DNA from: Mermis nigrescens
Taxonomy: Eukaryota; Nematoda; Enoplea; Mermithida; Mermithidae
Direction of reading: 5' to 3'
Assembly (NCBI GenBank): GCA_036768485.1
Contig: JAVLUZ010000273.1
Location: 6,342,846-6,406,845, forward strand
DNA: 64,000 bases
Shown here in pieces: positions 10,741-22,794 of the stretch. Below the pieces are notes generated by a model. It was not told where the DNA came from, did no database searches, and was given only the letters and a program-made list of their open reading frames with translations. Position 1 is the stretch's first letter. Each line of letters begins with the position of its first letter. Made by a program: the position numbers and the translations under genes.

Positions 10741-11712
10741 TTGCTATATACTTGACAAATGGCTCGAATGACGTGTAAATGTGCATAGGTTAGATGTTTT
10801 TCACGCCATGTTAGCATTCACGCCTGTTTTGACGTTTTATTTTAATTTTTTTTAAACATCCAGCCTCTCAATTCCGACTAAAATGTGTTTTTTTCAATCC
10901 TAGATTTTTCCATTCCTCACACTGCCGGCCATTTTAAGAGTAACTTATATTTTAAAAACATAAAAAAGTGGTTTTGTGCTTAATTAAATGTCTACATTGT
11001 AAAAAAATCAGACTATACAGAGTGCAAAAGTGAGTTAGAAAAGTTTGGTAACCGACTAAAATTTAAAAAAGTATATGTTATAACGTTACAGTAAAAATTT
11101 ACACGCTCTTTGCTAATCGGATAAAATGTGAAAAATGAAAAAAGGGCATAATCTTTTTTTATTAAATGGGACTAATTTTCAGTAAAATGGCTCGAATGAC
11201 TATAAATGTACATAAGTTAAAGTAATTTTTACGTCATTTTAGCATTCACGCCTGTTTTGACGTGTTTTTTTTAAATTTTTTTAACATCCATCTCCTTAAT
11301 TCCGACTAAAATGTGTTTTTTTCAATCCTAGATTTCTCCATCCTTTACACTGCCTGCCACTTTAAGAGTAAGTCATATTTTAAAAACATAAAAAAGTGGT
11401 TTTGTGCTTAATTGAATGTCTACATTGTAAAAACACCAGACTATACAGAGTGCAAAAGTGGAGTTAGAAAAGTCCAGTAACCGACTAAAATTTAAAAAGT
11501 ATATGTTATAACGTTACAGTAAAACTTTACACGCTCTTTGCTAATCGGATAAAATGTAAAAAATTAAAGATGGGCATAATCTTTTTTATTTACCTTTTAA
11601 GGAAAACCGCAAAATACAGAAGTGTCCCAGTGTTTCTGTAGGGATGGACATATGCTGAGTGGTACCCCAGCATATTATAAGTGCGCGCTAACGCGGTATC
11701 TATGATAACTGC
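10741..11712 (+). repeat. tandem duplication (~430 bp units), relative of the GTGTAAA family
   Basis: Units 10760-11155 and 11189-11585 share GGCTCGAATGAC, TAGCATTCACGCCTGTTTTG, CTATACAGAGTGCAAAAGTG and TTTACACGCTCTTTGCTAAT. They are followed by CCGCA...GTGTCCC and GTGCGCGCTAAC, a decayed form of the palindromic terminus seen at 53480-53550. Confidence 0.8.
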
Positions 11713-11825
11713 ATCAAATATGGAAGGAATCAATCCTTTTTGCAGGAAAAAATTTTGACATATGTACCAACCAAACTTTAGAAGTGCCCGACTATGCGTT
11801 CGCAAGAGGTTTAATCGATAATGAG

Positions 11826-12035
11826 CACACTTGGGCGTGCGCAGTTTGCATGCACCCCCTCAGAATTCAATTTTTAAAATTTTTTTGTCTTTGCAATTTT
11901 TTGATGCCAATGGATAAAACTCGATGAGAAACGTTTAAAATTGTTTTTTTTGCCACATCACCATTTTTAAGACCATTTTTTTACCTTTGAAAAAACTTAC
12001 ACCCCCACCCAGAATTTTGGTGCTGCCCACCTATG
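11826..12035 (-). mobile_element. CATA-family copy
   Basis: Reverse orientation; perfect duplication ATAATGAG (11818-11825; 12036-12043). Somewhat shortened (210 bp). Confidence 0.9.
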
Positions 12036-12238
12036 ATAATGAGTACTGTTTTACTTTATTGTTTACGCGCTAACATGACATGAATTTGTACGCAAGTGGA
12101 ACTAATATCCTTTAAGCGTCTAAAATATGTAGTAATCGGAAGATACATTGTCTTCCATCAGCTTCCTCCAAGAAACTGATTTATAGTCAAAGTTTCAAAA
12201 CTGTAAATGGTAAAATGTTCGCTAGGCTAAAGAGTCCT

Positions 12239-12724
12239 TCAAGCTGCTTGTGCAGCCTGGTTAGAAAGTGTCCTTTTTACCCAAATAGGCAAATCGCTCA
12301 ATCGTTCCACTCTATACAGAGGTATACACCTGTCATCCAATAAAGCATCTAAAGTGTCTTGTTGAATTAAAATGACTCGCCCAGTCCCTATCAAACATAG
12401 GACAGCCAGATTTTCATCCAAAATCGTGATTACGTAGCCGTAGTCGTTTAGCTCATCGAAAAAAATTTCTTCAAGAAGGCTACCTGTCGCATAAGCAGCG
12501 AATACGACTAGTAATTGTGCGGTATTTAAGCACATAAATAAAGCATCGAAATAAAGACGCCCTGCAAAATTGTAAGAAACCTCTTCGAAAAAGCGAATTG
12601 CCTCCAAAATTCCATGCCAATAATGAAGACCTAAGTGTATACCTAGAATAAAGATGCTTAAATTTGACGCACATATATGCACATTGTGGCAAATAGAGGG
12701 TTTGACACCAAACACGGTTAGCGC
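12239..12724 (-). CDS. candidate last exon of the membrane protein
   Basis: The acceptor CCCCGGATTTAG at 12725 begins a phase-0 frame of 161 codons ending QAAQAA and TGA. Hydrophobic stretches include LSIFILGIHLGLHYWHGIL, FMCLNTAQLLVVFAAYATG and VITILDENLAVLCLIGTG. The tail (LSDLPIWVKRTLSNQAAQAA) is polar and probably cytoplasmic. With the two upstream exons it would give a protein of several membrane spans on the minus strand. Family not recognised; a chemoreceptor is only a guess from topology. Confidence 0.42.
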   Translation of the reverse strand, partial: ALTVFGVKPSICHNVHICASNLSIFILGIHLGLHYWHGILEAIRFFEEVSYNFAGRLYFDALFMCLNTAQLLVVFAAYATGSLLEEIFFDELNDYGYVITILDENLAVLCLIGTGRVILIQQDTLDALLDDRCIPLYRVERLSDLPIWVKRTLSNQAAQAA

Positions 12725-13039
12725 CTAAATCCGGGGTATAGAGTCCAAAAAAGTTTTACAGGTTAGAAAGCAGACATGCACAACGCAGGATTATTGCAGG
12801 GTGAAATGTCAATGTTTTTTAGGCTTAAAATGGTAGATATGCATAAACAAAACAGCGTTTCTGATGATGTTATATCTTTCTAAAGCATACAAACAAAAAA
12901 TTTCGAAAAAAATTTTTAAAAAATGCGAACAAATTGAACAAAATATAGTCAAGAATGAGTAAATAGAGGAAAATTCGGCGCTTTTGAGCAAATAAATGGC
13001 TAAAAATGTTTAAAATCAGCATTTTCTACGAATTTTTCG

Positions 13040-13281
13040 TAAATTTTTAAAGTTTTAGAAAAATCGCGAATTCTGGGAGTAAAAAACATTCTAATGGAGG
13101 GGTTGAAAAGTCTTCCATCGAACCTCCACCCTCCCTCCAAGATCAAGTATGTTAGAAAGATGTCAAAAAGTGGCGGTAGGAGAACTGAATTTGCGATGCG
13201 GATGTAGTGGAGTAGATCGGTTGGTTCGACCGAACCCACCAAATCCATGCGTGCATATACCTTTGTGACTCTTTTCAAGCA
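13040..13281 (-). CDS. candidate middle exon of the membrane protein, 3' border unclear
   Basis: The acceptor TTAATGTTTTCAG at 13282 starts phase 0, matching the exon at 14733-15035. It codes for CLKRVTKVYARMDLVGSVEP then a membrane-like stretch (IANSVLLPPLFDIFLTYLIL). The frame is open to about 13003, but the last part resembles the repeat also seen near 40400-40600, so the true donor is uncertain; TTC/GTAGAA near 13040 would keep phase 0. Confidence 0.33.
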
Positions 13282-13996
13282 CTGAAAACATTAATAACTT
13301 ATTCTCCCTTTGTGGACTGTAATGGTTCGAATCTTATAAGCGACAATACTGTTTTTGTTCTACGAAAAAGTGTATGAATAGATATTTGTTTAAACAAAAT
13401 CTTGAATTTATAGAATAAATTTATCCACATTACAGAGTAATGCCATCAATTTTTGCTTAACCACGCATGAATTAATAACAGTGCACTCAGTAATCCCTGA
13501 ATACAACCTTATCATATGTACAATACATGCACATGGTCAAAAGTTTTGCGAGGGGGTAAACCAAGTTCCTTGGCGGGAGGGAGGGGTTTGGCTAATCATG
13601 GCGCTAAAATCATGACTTTATGTAAAAAAATTTTAGACATTCTTATCGTTCCTTACTCCCCCGTGTCACAACCCATAAAAATGCTTTAATTCGTTGTGTT
13701 TTACTCTTCTTGAAAATTCGCGATAAGTTTGCATGAAAATAAAAGATAAATTAGAACGATGGAGTTACGTGGACTATTAAACACGGACAGAATATTAAAC
13801 AAAAAAGTCTCAGAATGAATGAATGGACAGAGTGCTACTCGAGAAATACTTCAGATATAATGCTATTATCGTTTGGCGCCGTTTCATAATTCCAACAATA
13901 GGGTTTGGTCCACAAATTGCCTGAGGGGGTAAGCCTTTCAAAAGTTGTGTTAGGGGGATACGCCCAATATCCCCCGCCCCCGTGGGTATGTGTGAA

Positions 13997-14433
13997 CAGG
14001 CACGTAGCTGTAGGGGGACTGGGGGGGGTCCCGACCATACGTGGGCAGCAAGAAAATTCTGGGGGGGGGTGCAAGATTTTTTTGAAGGTCGAAAAATGGC
14101 CTTAAAAATGGTGGTATGGCGATAAAAACACCATTTTTCGACGTTTCTCATCAAGCACTATCCATTGGCATCAAAAAATTGCGAAAAAAACGAAAAAAAT
14201 TTTCAAAAATTGAATTCTGGGGGGGGGGTATTTTGATTTCTGGGGGGGGGTATTTTGGTTTCTGGGGGTGCATACCCCCACGCCCAGGTGTGGTCCCGAC
14301 CCGACCCCCCAAAATTCAGAAAAAACCGGAAAAATAGGACTTTTTACACCTTATTTTGTGCTATTTTTGGCTTTGACCTCCCCCCCAAATTGGTGTTGGT
14401 CCCCCCAAAATAGGAGGGCCAGCTACGTGCCTG
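13997..14433. mobile_element. 437-bp CAG...CTG MITE, host of a nested insertion
   Basis: The ends CAGGCACGTAGCTG and CAGCTACGTGCCTG are exact inverse copies, flanked by 8-bp duplications TGTGTGAA (13989-13996; 14434-14441). A CATA-family copy (14036-14292) is inserted within it, with its own duplication GTCCCGAC. Confidence 0.9.
14036..14292 (+). mobile_element. CATA-family copy nested in a CAG...CTG MITE
   Basis: Perfect duplication GTCCCGAC (14028-14035; 14293-14300). Confidence 0.93.
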
Positions 14434-14732
14434 TGTGTGAACCTTATTATATTTAATCAGAATCGATCGCAACATGCTCCTTGTTACTCTCATTTTTTAT
14501 TCCACTTTAATTTTTATCTAGTGATAAATTTTTTCCATTATTCGGTTTTTCTTCTTTTTAAATCCTACTTTTGTCATGTTTGACTTATTATTATTCCTGA
14601 AGCTCCTTTACAATTATTACGGAACAATGCGCGATTAATTTTTCGCTTGAAGAACAATTATATATCTACATACATATGTGCATTTTAAGAGGGGAAACAT
14701 TTTAACTCCTAAGTTGCAACAAGCGATCTTAC

Positions 14733-15035
14733 TAGCCAAAACGAATTTAGTGCGTAATCCGCCAGCAAAAAGCGTGGGGCGTTCAAGCGATCATGACACC
14801 GCATGTAGGACAATGTCATGGCTAATTGCAGAAAGCTAATGTTAATCCAAAATAACATAATCGTACGGACCACATTATCAGTAAAGGTTAAACAATGATA
14901 GGTTGGAAATACTAACTGACACCTTTTCTTGACGTAAAAGAAATCCAGCATCAGCGCTACGAGTATATACGCATGCAATCGCATAGCAAAGATGTTTTTG
15001 TCCCATTCACGCGATAATCTCCTCATTTCGTTAGT
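14733..15035 (-). CDS. candidate exon of a multi-pass membrane protein
   Basis: The minus-strand acceptor TTTTCTACTTCAG at 15036 and donor TGGCTA/GTAAGA at 14732 enclose exactly 101 codons in phase 0. The translation has two membrane-like stretches (MRLHAYILVALMLDFFYV; IMLFWINISFLQLAMTLSY) and a polar loop with His/Arg/Asp. The length pattern resembles invertebrate chemoreceptors, but no diagnostic motif was seen. The intron that follows contains two nested mobile elements (13997-14433). Confidence 0.45.
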
Positions 15036-16036
15036 CTGAAGTAGAAAATTAGTCTGTTGAAAGAGCTATAAACTAATGAGAATGGATGGGTGGGTAACGA
15101 ATATGAGTGTTTTAAGAGTTCAGTCGGACCAGTGTAAACACGAACGAACAATTACACATTACTTTCGCGCATTGAATACAACAATTTAAACTAATGGCTT
15201 TATTTGAATCCGCTTAAGCTGATTTTCTATTGTAAAAGGAATTGAACCTGTTTCACAAAATTTCGTGTTTTAAGCAATGACATCGACAGTAAGCTGAGAG
15301 GTGACGATAATTGCGCATGATATCAGTACTTAAAGCGCAATCTTATTGTCAGAAATAATTTTTAAAATTATACCCCTGATTTCGAAATGCCACCCGCAGA
15401 TCACGTTAGAGCTCCTACAATTGGAGTTTTAAGATGCTTTTTTTTGCGATTTTTGCCGGCTTTGCCGTAACCGATTGCTACCAATGTTATTATTCTATGT
15501 TTAGACTTGTTGAGCGCCATTGCCTGCTACCATTGAAGTTCTTCAGCCACTTTTGTAGCCTAGTGTGGAATAAATTCGGAAGAAAATTATGTAATTGAGA
15601 AGTCAAAAACTGGGCAGGTGACCCGCCACTGGCCACTATTCGGTTGCCATCGCAAGCCGGACCAGTACTTGATTAACATAAAAATTGCGGTCTCTAATCC
15701 GGAAACGAAACGTCATCCCGACGGGTTAAGGCGGAAAAACGCAAAAAATTCAAAATAGTAGGACCCGGACAGCGAAAGCTGAACGGAAAAAGCTATATAA
15801 AATAGCAGCGCATGAGTTCGATGAGTGTGTACAAGTTATACGTTATGAATTGTTAATCAAAAAATAAACGTTGCAAAGATAAATTGGTAAAAGCCGAAAC
15901 CAGAAAATGACTTAACATTCACAAAAAATAGGTAATCTTTTCACTGTATCGGCCCTCTTAGTAAAACAACATTAATAATCTGTTTCACAAAACTTCGTGC
16001 ATAAATTCCAAGTATTTTCAACGACGGTAAGCGGAG

Positions 16037-16211
16037 AGTAGTATACCCTGTCTCCCTAGCCCGCAACACAAAGTATATATGGCTATGTTTTGTGTTATAG
16101 GCCCCGCCCACTCGATTGCAGAGAAGCAGCCTCTCCTGTGTTATAGCATAGGCGGAGGAGCGCCCTGCTTGTGCCCTGGCTTTTCTCTCAGGGCGCAATC
16201 ATGAGGGATGG
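16037..16211 (+). repeat. dispersed repeat at the left border of the inverted repeat
   Basis: About 175 bp nearly identical to 29684-29860 (AGTAGTATACC start, CCCGCCCACTCGATTGCAGA middle, GGGCGCAAT near the end). It ends exactly where the fold-back arm begins. Confidence 0.85.
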
Positions 16212-16258
16212 GGGCCCAGGGAAGCCAAGGAAAGAAATAACTATGTACTACATATAGG

Positions 16259-16458
16259 CAGTGGCGGATCTAGGATTTTCCTAAGGGGGGGTGGGCGGTA
16301 CCCCTAAGGGGGTGGGCGGAACCCTGACTTGGGCGGAAAAATTAGCCGTTTCAACCCGAAAATCGCAAAAAATCGCTCAAAAATGCTTAATTTTTCGCAC
16401 TTTTTTTGGGCCAATGGGGGGGGGGCGGCCGCTTCCCCGCCCCCTAAATCCGCCCCTG
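16259..16458. mobile_element. 200-bp CAG...CTG MITE (hAT-like)
   Basis: The ends CAGTGGCGGATCTAGG and, inverted, CAGGGGCGGATTTAGG (14 of 16) are flanked by 8-bp duplications CATATAGG at 16251-16258 and 16459-16466. The right arm of the inverted repeat has the single, uninserted CATATAGG site. GC-rich interior, no coding capacity. Confidence 0.93.
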
Positions 16459-17919
16459 CATATAGGAAGAAGAATATTGCGCATTGGCGAAGCATTTTGT
16501 GCAGCTGGTAATATCGCGCATTGGCAGCCTGTTTGGATTTTATAATAAGCGAATTGTCGAACCAACAATAGCATTAAATTGATAATTCTGAGGCGCATAC
16601 TTAATATAGGAAAAAGAATGGTGGCTGCCCACCTCTAATGAACAGACAAGTAATATCGCACATTGGTGAAGCATTTTTTATGATCGACGTTTTTAGCTGA
16701 CTGACGAAGTAACAGTGTATAATAGATTTAAACATGATGAATATAATAAGCTCATTGGCAGTGAATTTATAATAAGCGCATTAGCAGCCTGTTTGGACTT
16801 TACAATAAGCGCATTTTTTATGATCGACGCATTTGCTCAAATATGCAATGACTATATTGCTATTTTGACTGCCACATGATGCTTTGAAATATCATTTTTA
16901 ATAAAGCGAATGATTTAGAGGATGAGGGAAAAATTCAAAGAGCTATAACTCAAGAACCAGCGGCCGGATCGGACTAAAAACTGTAGAGTATGTTAAGTAT
17001 ATGTTAGATATGGTATGTACAAAATTTTAGCGCGCAGCCTACAGTATTCCAGCATTAGTTTATACTTTCGCATATAGGAACGTAAATCAAGAACCAATGG
17101 CTGGATTTTGTTCAAATTTTCAACATATGATGTAATTAGGCGAGGCATGCTATGCACAGAGTTTTAGCGCGCAGCCTACAGTATGCCAATTTAGTTTACA
17201 CTTGCTCATATAGTACTATAACTTTAGAAATAGAGGACGGATTCGGCTGAAATCTTCATAGTAGGTTGGGTTTATGTTGCATGTGTTATCTTATTGTTAG
17301 CAGCATGTACTCTACAGTATGCCAATTTTAGTTTACACTTCCTCATATCGCACCATATTTCAAGAACCAATGCTTGGATTTTGTTCAGATTCTCAGGATA
17401 TAATGTATATAGGCGAGGCATGCTATGCGCATAATTTTAGCACGCAGCCTACAGTATACTAGATTACTTTACACTTTTTCGTATAGTATTATATTCCAAG
17501 AACTAGAGGGCAGATTTGACTCAAATTTTCAAAGTACGTTAGGTTTACTCAGGTATGCTATGTACACAATTTTAGCGCACAACCTACAGTATGCTGATTT
17601 TTTATTTACACTGTCTCTTCAATGCTTGACTATTTACCAGTACTTGTCTAATGATGCCATTAGGGGTTATTCTTGCCCAAAAATAAGCGGCCCAGTATAG
17701 GCGAACATTGCTCAAATTTAATTATCATGCAATTTTGAGCTTCTCAAAGTTTATCAGAAAACGCCTGAAAAAGGGCGATCTTTGCCTGCTCTTTAACCTG
17801 TGGAAATTTCTAAGCCCTGAAGCTAGAGTCAACTTTACAAACTTCCACACAAAATCAATTAATGAACACATACTTCATCCATGTCATCAGTAATGATCTA
17901 AAAATTTGCAAAGTTTGGA

Positions 17920-18260
17920 ATATTTTTTGTTAAGTTTGGAATATTTTTTGTAAAGTTTGGAATATTGTTTGTAGAATTTGGAATATTTTTTTGTAAAGGT
18001 TGGAATATTTTTTGTAAAGTTTGGAATATTTTTTATAAAATTTGGAATATTTTTTGTAAAGTTTGAAAAATTTTTTGTAAAATTTGAACTAAATTTTACA
18101 TGCTTAAGCATAGTACTTATGCAAAGTTTGCAATATTTTTTGTAAAGTTTGGAATATTTTTTTGTAAAATTTGGAATATTTTTTGTAAAGTTAGGAATAT
18201 TTTTTGTAAAGTTTGGTATATTTTTGTTAAATTTGGAAAAAAATTTGTAAAGTTTGAAAT
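17920..18260. repeat. AT-rich minisatellite, TTTGTAAAGTTTGGAATATT unit
   Basis: About 14 tandem units of 23-26 bp. The same array appears reversed in the right arm (about 25910-26165). The long open frames here (repeating NIPNFTK) are artefacts of the unit length. Confidence 0.88.
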
Positions 18261-20174
18261 AGTATGTATCTAGTCTGCATTTATCAAGCATTGTTGAAAC
18301 TATTTTATATGCTCTGTGCAACTCATGCGCCTGTTTTGCACCTGTAAGGATAAATTTTCCGCTTGTGAACAATATAAATGTTACATTGCTAAATTTGTAC
18401 ACTAATCCATGAAACAGTTCTACTTCATACATGCACTTTCTTTTCATCAGCTCACAAAATTTACAAAGATTGATGAATACATAACTTCATCTATGTCATC
18501 AGTATTGATCTAAGAATTTGTAATGTTTGAGATATTTTTTTGAAAAGTTCGGAATATTTTTTGTAAAGTTTGGAATATTTTTTGTAAAGTTTAGAAATTT
18601 TTTGTTTGATTTGGAAAATTTTCTGGTAAAAAGTTGGCCACCCTACTGTTTTATTTTGTTTGCTGAGGTTTTTTATAGGAATTTACTTGACCATGCAAAC
18701 ATATTTTAATAGTGCAAACTCCCATTTACCTTGCAACAGTAAATGTGTTGACATCCCATGAAGCCAGGGGGTCCCAATTTCGCCAATATTTGCATTTAAA
18801 GAAAATTATTACGAGCATTTCAGGAGTCATCCCTGATGACACCCATACCAACGAATTAGTAAACAGAACTAATGTAAAGTGTAAATTGAGCTTAAGAGAG
18901 CAGGCCAGTCCTCAGAGAAGGTTTGCAGCAAAATGTGTTGATTGATTAAATTATTTTTTGAATAATCCATCAACCGGACTTCAAGTCAATCTAAACTGCT
19001 TAGGATATAAGTGGTGTGAATTACAGGCTTAAAAAGCGTAGATATTGCACAGCCAACATATTTTAGCTTATCCAAGAGGACGTAAATTGATAACTCATGG
19101 ACCACAGACTGGATTTAAGCTCGAGATCTGAAATTGTCATGAATGTGTGCTAGACTTTGTATTCACATGAAATAAATGCGTCAGATTTACAGTAACAGTA
19201 TTATACTATGTATCCTTATATCCCCAAAACCAATGGGATGAAATTTGAAGATTTTATTAAATGCACGCCAGACATGGTATTTTTAATATAGATTACCATA
19301 AGTGTATTATATTGCACAGACTTACATATTAGAGGTTAGATCTAACTGAAATTTAGCGAATTCGGCGGATTAATGCTGAAATGCCGTATTTATGAAATGG
19401 AAGTCCCTGATTAATTTATTGCATATAAGTCCACTTCTTGTGAATTACCGCTTCGATCAAAAGCTGAAATTCTGGAAATGTATGGACGTTTAGCTTTCTA
19501 ATAATCTTAAAAATGAGGTGGCATATTAACTTATATCTTATTAATTTACAATCAGATTGATGTTGAGTTTTACAACTTTTAGTCATAAGCAGACATGCAC
19601 GTGGGGAGTGGGATGTTTTGGGTTGTCTAGACCCCCAGAATAAAACCAAATGGAAAAATTTTGCGAGGGAAAACGAGGCAAAGTGAAGGCAAGAAGGATA
19701 AAAACTGAAAAATTTCTTCAAAAGAGCTCTAAATTGACCAGAAACTGCTTAATAACGTAGTTTTGACGCTATTCTATCGCTTATATTAGTTTCTGAATTT
19801 ATTTTGGCCCTAAAAAGCTCAATTTTTGACCCCATAGACAAGCTGATCCCTCAAATCGGTCATGCCGTTCATCTACGGTAATGAGTACTATGTAGTGATG
19901 TAAAAGATCATCTGGATCTGATCTTTTTATCCAGATTCAGATCCAGATCCAGATCATCTGGATCTGGATCTGGTTATTTTCTGATCTGGTTATCTGATCT
20001 GGATCTGGATCTGCCAGAAAATCAGAACCCAATCTTTATCTGGATCTGGATCTGTTTAGTCAAGTTATATCTGGTTAAACAGATCAGAAAGTTATTTTTG
20101 CACGATGGTACTCTTTCTGTTTTACGATTTACTGTAAGCAGGTCATCTAATTAGTTGTAACCTTACATGCACGG

Positions 20175-20520
20175 ATTGTATCTCAACAGCCCCACCAGTC
20201 TCCAACAGTCCCACCGTCCCAACATCCCCACCATCCCAACAGCCCCACCAATAATCCCGACAGCCCCACCAGTCCCAACAGCCCCACCATCCCAACAGCC
20301 CAACCAATAATCCCAACAGCCACACCAATCCTAACAGCCCCACCAATCCCAACAGCCCAACCAATCCCAACAGTCCCACCGTCCCAACAACCCCACTGTT
20401 CCAACAGCCACACCGTCTTAACAGCCCCACCAATAATCCCAACAGCCCAACCAGTCCCACGAGTCCCTTCAAATCCTAGCAGTTCCACCGTTCCAGCAGT
20501 CCTACCGTTCTAACAGTCGC
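20175..20520. repeat. CCCACCAGTCCCAACAG minisatellite
   Basis: Degenerate tandem units of about 15-18 bp. The minus-strand Gly/Leu/Trp-rich open frames here are artefacts. Inverted relative to 22575-22790. Confidence 0.85.
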
Positions 20521-21109
20521 ACTGTCCTAAGCTTACATAAGCGTGGGGGAAGGGATGTTTAGAGTTTAACCCCCAACCCGAAATTCTGGAAATCCCCCAA
20601 ATTATGTTAGACCCCTAGAATTCTATTTTTAGCACATTTTTTGGTCACTTTAACCCACCAGACCCACAGAATTTGTTCGCTGCTAATGTTGTTTCCAACT
20701 GCCTCACTGTTATAATCATAGATGCAAAGCACGACCGGTCTGGAGAATGAGTTTTGAGCCAAAAATTGACCTCATAACTGGTATGAATGTTAAAATAGCG
20801 TTAAGACTACGCTAATCCACATTTTCTGGCTATTTTGAAGCAGATTAGCATGAAAGTTTTGATTTTCATTTAATTTTAACACTTATCTTTCCTTTTTTAA
20901 CTAGAATCTTTTTCAATTTTTTCTGGCAGTGTAGAGTAGACTATAATGAGCAGGAATCCAATCTTGCAAGTTAACTTGAATGAGGCAAAATCCTGGATTC
21001 GCGCAAATGCTGAGGCTCCAATTCTGGCAGGTCTACCAGTTTCTCAGGTAGACTTATTCTGAAAATGTAAACCTGCACACTCATTTATGGTCTTAAGCCC
21101 GGTTCAGAA

Positions 21110-21300
21110 GTAAAAATCGGCAATATCGCTGACATCGCCGACACTTTTTCCCGGTTCAGAAGTGCCCCGATTTTTCCGATTTTTAGTCGGCGATATCGTC
21201 GACTTTCCCGATTTTTGTCGGCGATGTCGCCGACTAAAATCGTAAGAATAGGAAGCCATCCTATTTTTCTACGATATCGCCGATTTTTGGTGCATTGAAG
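21110..21300. repeat. CGATATCGCCGAC-type repeat block
   Basis: Short degenerate units around the palindromic core CGATATCG. A second block lies at 22280-22500. Confidence 0.75.
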
Positions 21301-21662
21301 TAAGCGCTAGGTATGCTGTTGTCTACGTAAGCATCATCTTAAAGTACATATATAGGTACCACCAATCTAGGTGCCTGACTACATAACAAATCCTATTGAT
21401 TAACACATATTATGTACGTACTTTTAGCTGCGAGTACAGAAAAACTATACTGCTTACTATCTTACGTCATGAATTTTAATTAGCTGAGATACTCAACTGA
21501 CTTTTCTGCACGCATCTTGACACTTTGTGCTATTACATATTTGTATGTACATACGTTCGTACCTGCAAGTCCAATGGGGCCAAAATGCCAAAAATCGCAT
21601 TAAACATTGAATTCCGAGGTCAATTGATTTTTAGGGGACTTTCAGATTCTGGGGGCCCAGAG

Positions 21663-21921
21663 CATACGTGGGCAGCACAAAAATTCTGGGGGAGGGGAGT
21701 GTAAAAATTTTTCAAAGGTCAAAAAATGGTCTTAAGAATGGTGGTAGGGCGAAAAAGCATCATTTTTCGATATTTCTCATCGAGCCCTATCCATTGGCAT
21801 CAAATTTCGCGAAAAATGCTAAAAAATTCAAAAATCGATTTCTGGGAGGTATTCTGGTTTTCATGTTGTGTATTTTGCCTTCTAGGGGGTGCATACACCC
21901 AAACCCCCATGCCCACGTGTG
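21663..21921 (+). mobile_element. CATA-family copy inside the 4.27-kb element
   Basis: Full core; flanks GCCCAGAG and GCTCTGAG match in 6 of 8. Confidence 0.82.
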
Positions 21922-22279
21922 GCTCTGAGCCTCCAGACCATAGATGCACAGCATGGTCAATCTAGGGGTCAGCCGGTACCATAATTCGAAATTATTTCGA
22001 ATTTTAGGGCCAAAAACGACTGAAAAAGTGCTAGAAAAGTCAAATTAGCGCCAATTCTACCACAATTCATGATAAAGAACGAAATTCAGACAGTTGTGAA
22101 AAAATTGCGATTTTTTATTACCTTTTGTCCTTATTTCTGCCCTAGTTTTCCGAGAAAATTTCTGACTTGGCCGCAGACATGCACAGTAAAAAATTTCTGG
22201 GGGAGGGGTGGAGAGCAACATTTTTTTCTGAAGTCCCTTTTTGGGCTAAAAACAAAGGGTACGCGTTAAAAATTTTGTA

Positions 22280-22500
22280 TGTACCTATTGCCGACTTTCC
22301 CGATTTCAGTCGGCGATATCCCCGATTCTTACGATTTTCCCGATTTTCAGTCGGCGATATCGCCGACTTTCCCGACTTTCGTTGGCGATATCGCCGACTT
22401 TCCCGATTTTTGTCGGCGATATCGACGACGTTCCCGACTGAATCGGTAAAATCGGCGATATCGCCGACAAAAATCGGCGATATCGCCGAATTCGGAAAAT
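22280..22500. repeat. CGATATCGCCGAC-type repeat block, second
   Basis: About nine degenerate units of 20-25 bp with core GGCGATATCGCCGAC, ending in two reversed units. Confidence 0.8.
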
Positions 22501-22574
22501 AGTCAAAAAATGTCTTTCATAAAAAATTAATATTGCCTGAATATATTATATTGTATCATGGCAATTGCAGTAAT

Positions 22575-22790
22575 GGTGAGGCTGCTGGGATTACTGGTGG
22601 GGCTGCTGGGACGGTGGGGCTGTTGGGATAGGGCTGTTGGGATTATTGGGGTCTGTTGGAACGGTAGGACTGTTGGGACTGGTGGGGCTGTTGGGACTGG
22701 TGGGGTTGTTGGGACGGGTTGGACTGTTGGGATTTTTGGTGGGGCTGTTGAAACGGTGAAGCTGTTGGGACTGGTGGGGCTGTTGAGACA
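22575..22790. repeat. reverse copy of the CCCACCAGTCCCAACAG minisatellite
   Basis: Units read CTGTTGGGACTGGTGGGG on the plus strand, the reverse complement of 20175-20520, in the same 4.27-kb element. Confidence 0.85.
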
Positions 22791-22794
22791 TCAC

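Larger units (their letters stand above)
16212..19886 (+). repeat. left arm of the inverted repeat
   Basis: Pairs with 24621-27642. It contains a set of TACAGTATGCC-type repeats (16990-17640), a TTTGTAAAGTTTGGAATATT minisatellite (17920-18260 and 18520-18620), and an open frame at 18712-18945. Confidence 0.88.

Noticed and set aside
11590..11805. 71-codon minus-strand frame (GWYICQNFFLQKGLIPSIFD)
   Set aside because: It overlaps the decayed terminus of the GTGTAAA family (compare 53480-53550), so it is repeat sequence.
15415..15530. Short minus-strand frame MALNKSKHRIITLVAIGYGK and following
   Set aside because: Protein-like by composition, but only 39 codons, with no convincing acceptor or poly(A) signal.
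17887..18447. 186-codon minus-strand frame with NIPNFTK repeats
   Set aside because: Minisatellite of 23-26 bp units; the same array exists reversed in the other arm.
19416..19721. 101-codon frame conserved in both arms (partner 24827-25093)
   Set aside because: Conservation follows from the arms being copies. Part of the frame is decayed CATA-like sequence, and no splice or start context was found.
20143..20488. Gly/Leu/Trp-rich minus-strand frames that look like a membrane protein
   Set aside because: Artefact of the CCACCAGTCCCAACAG minisatellite.
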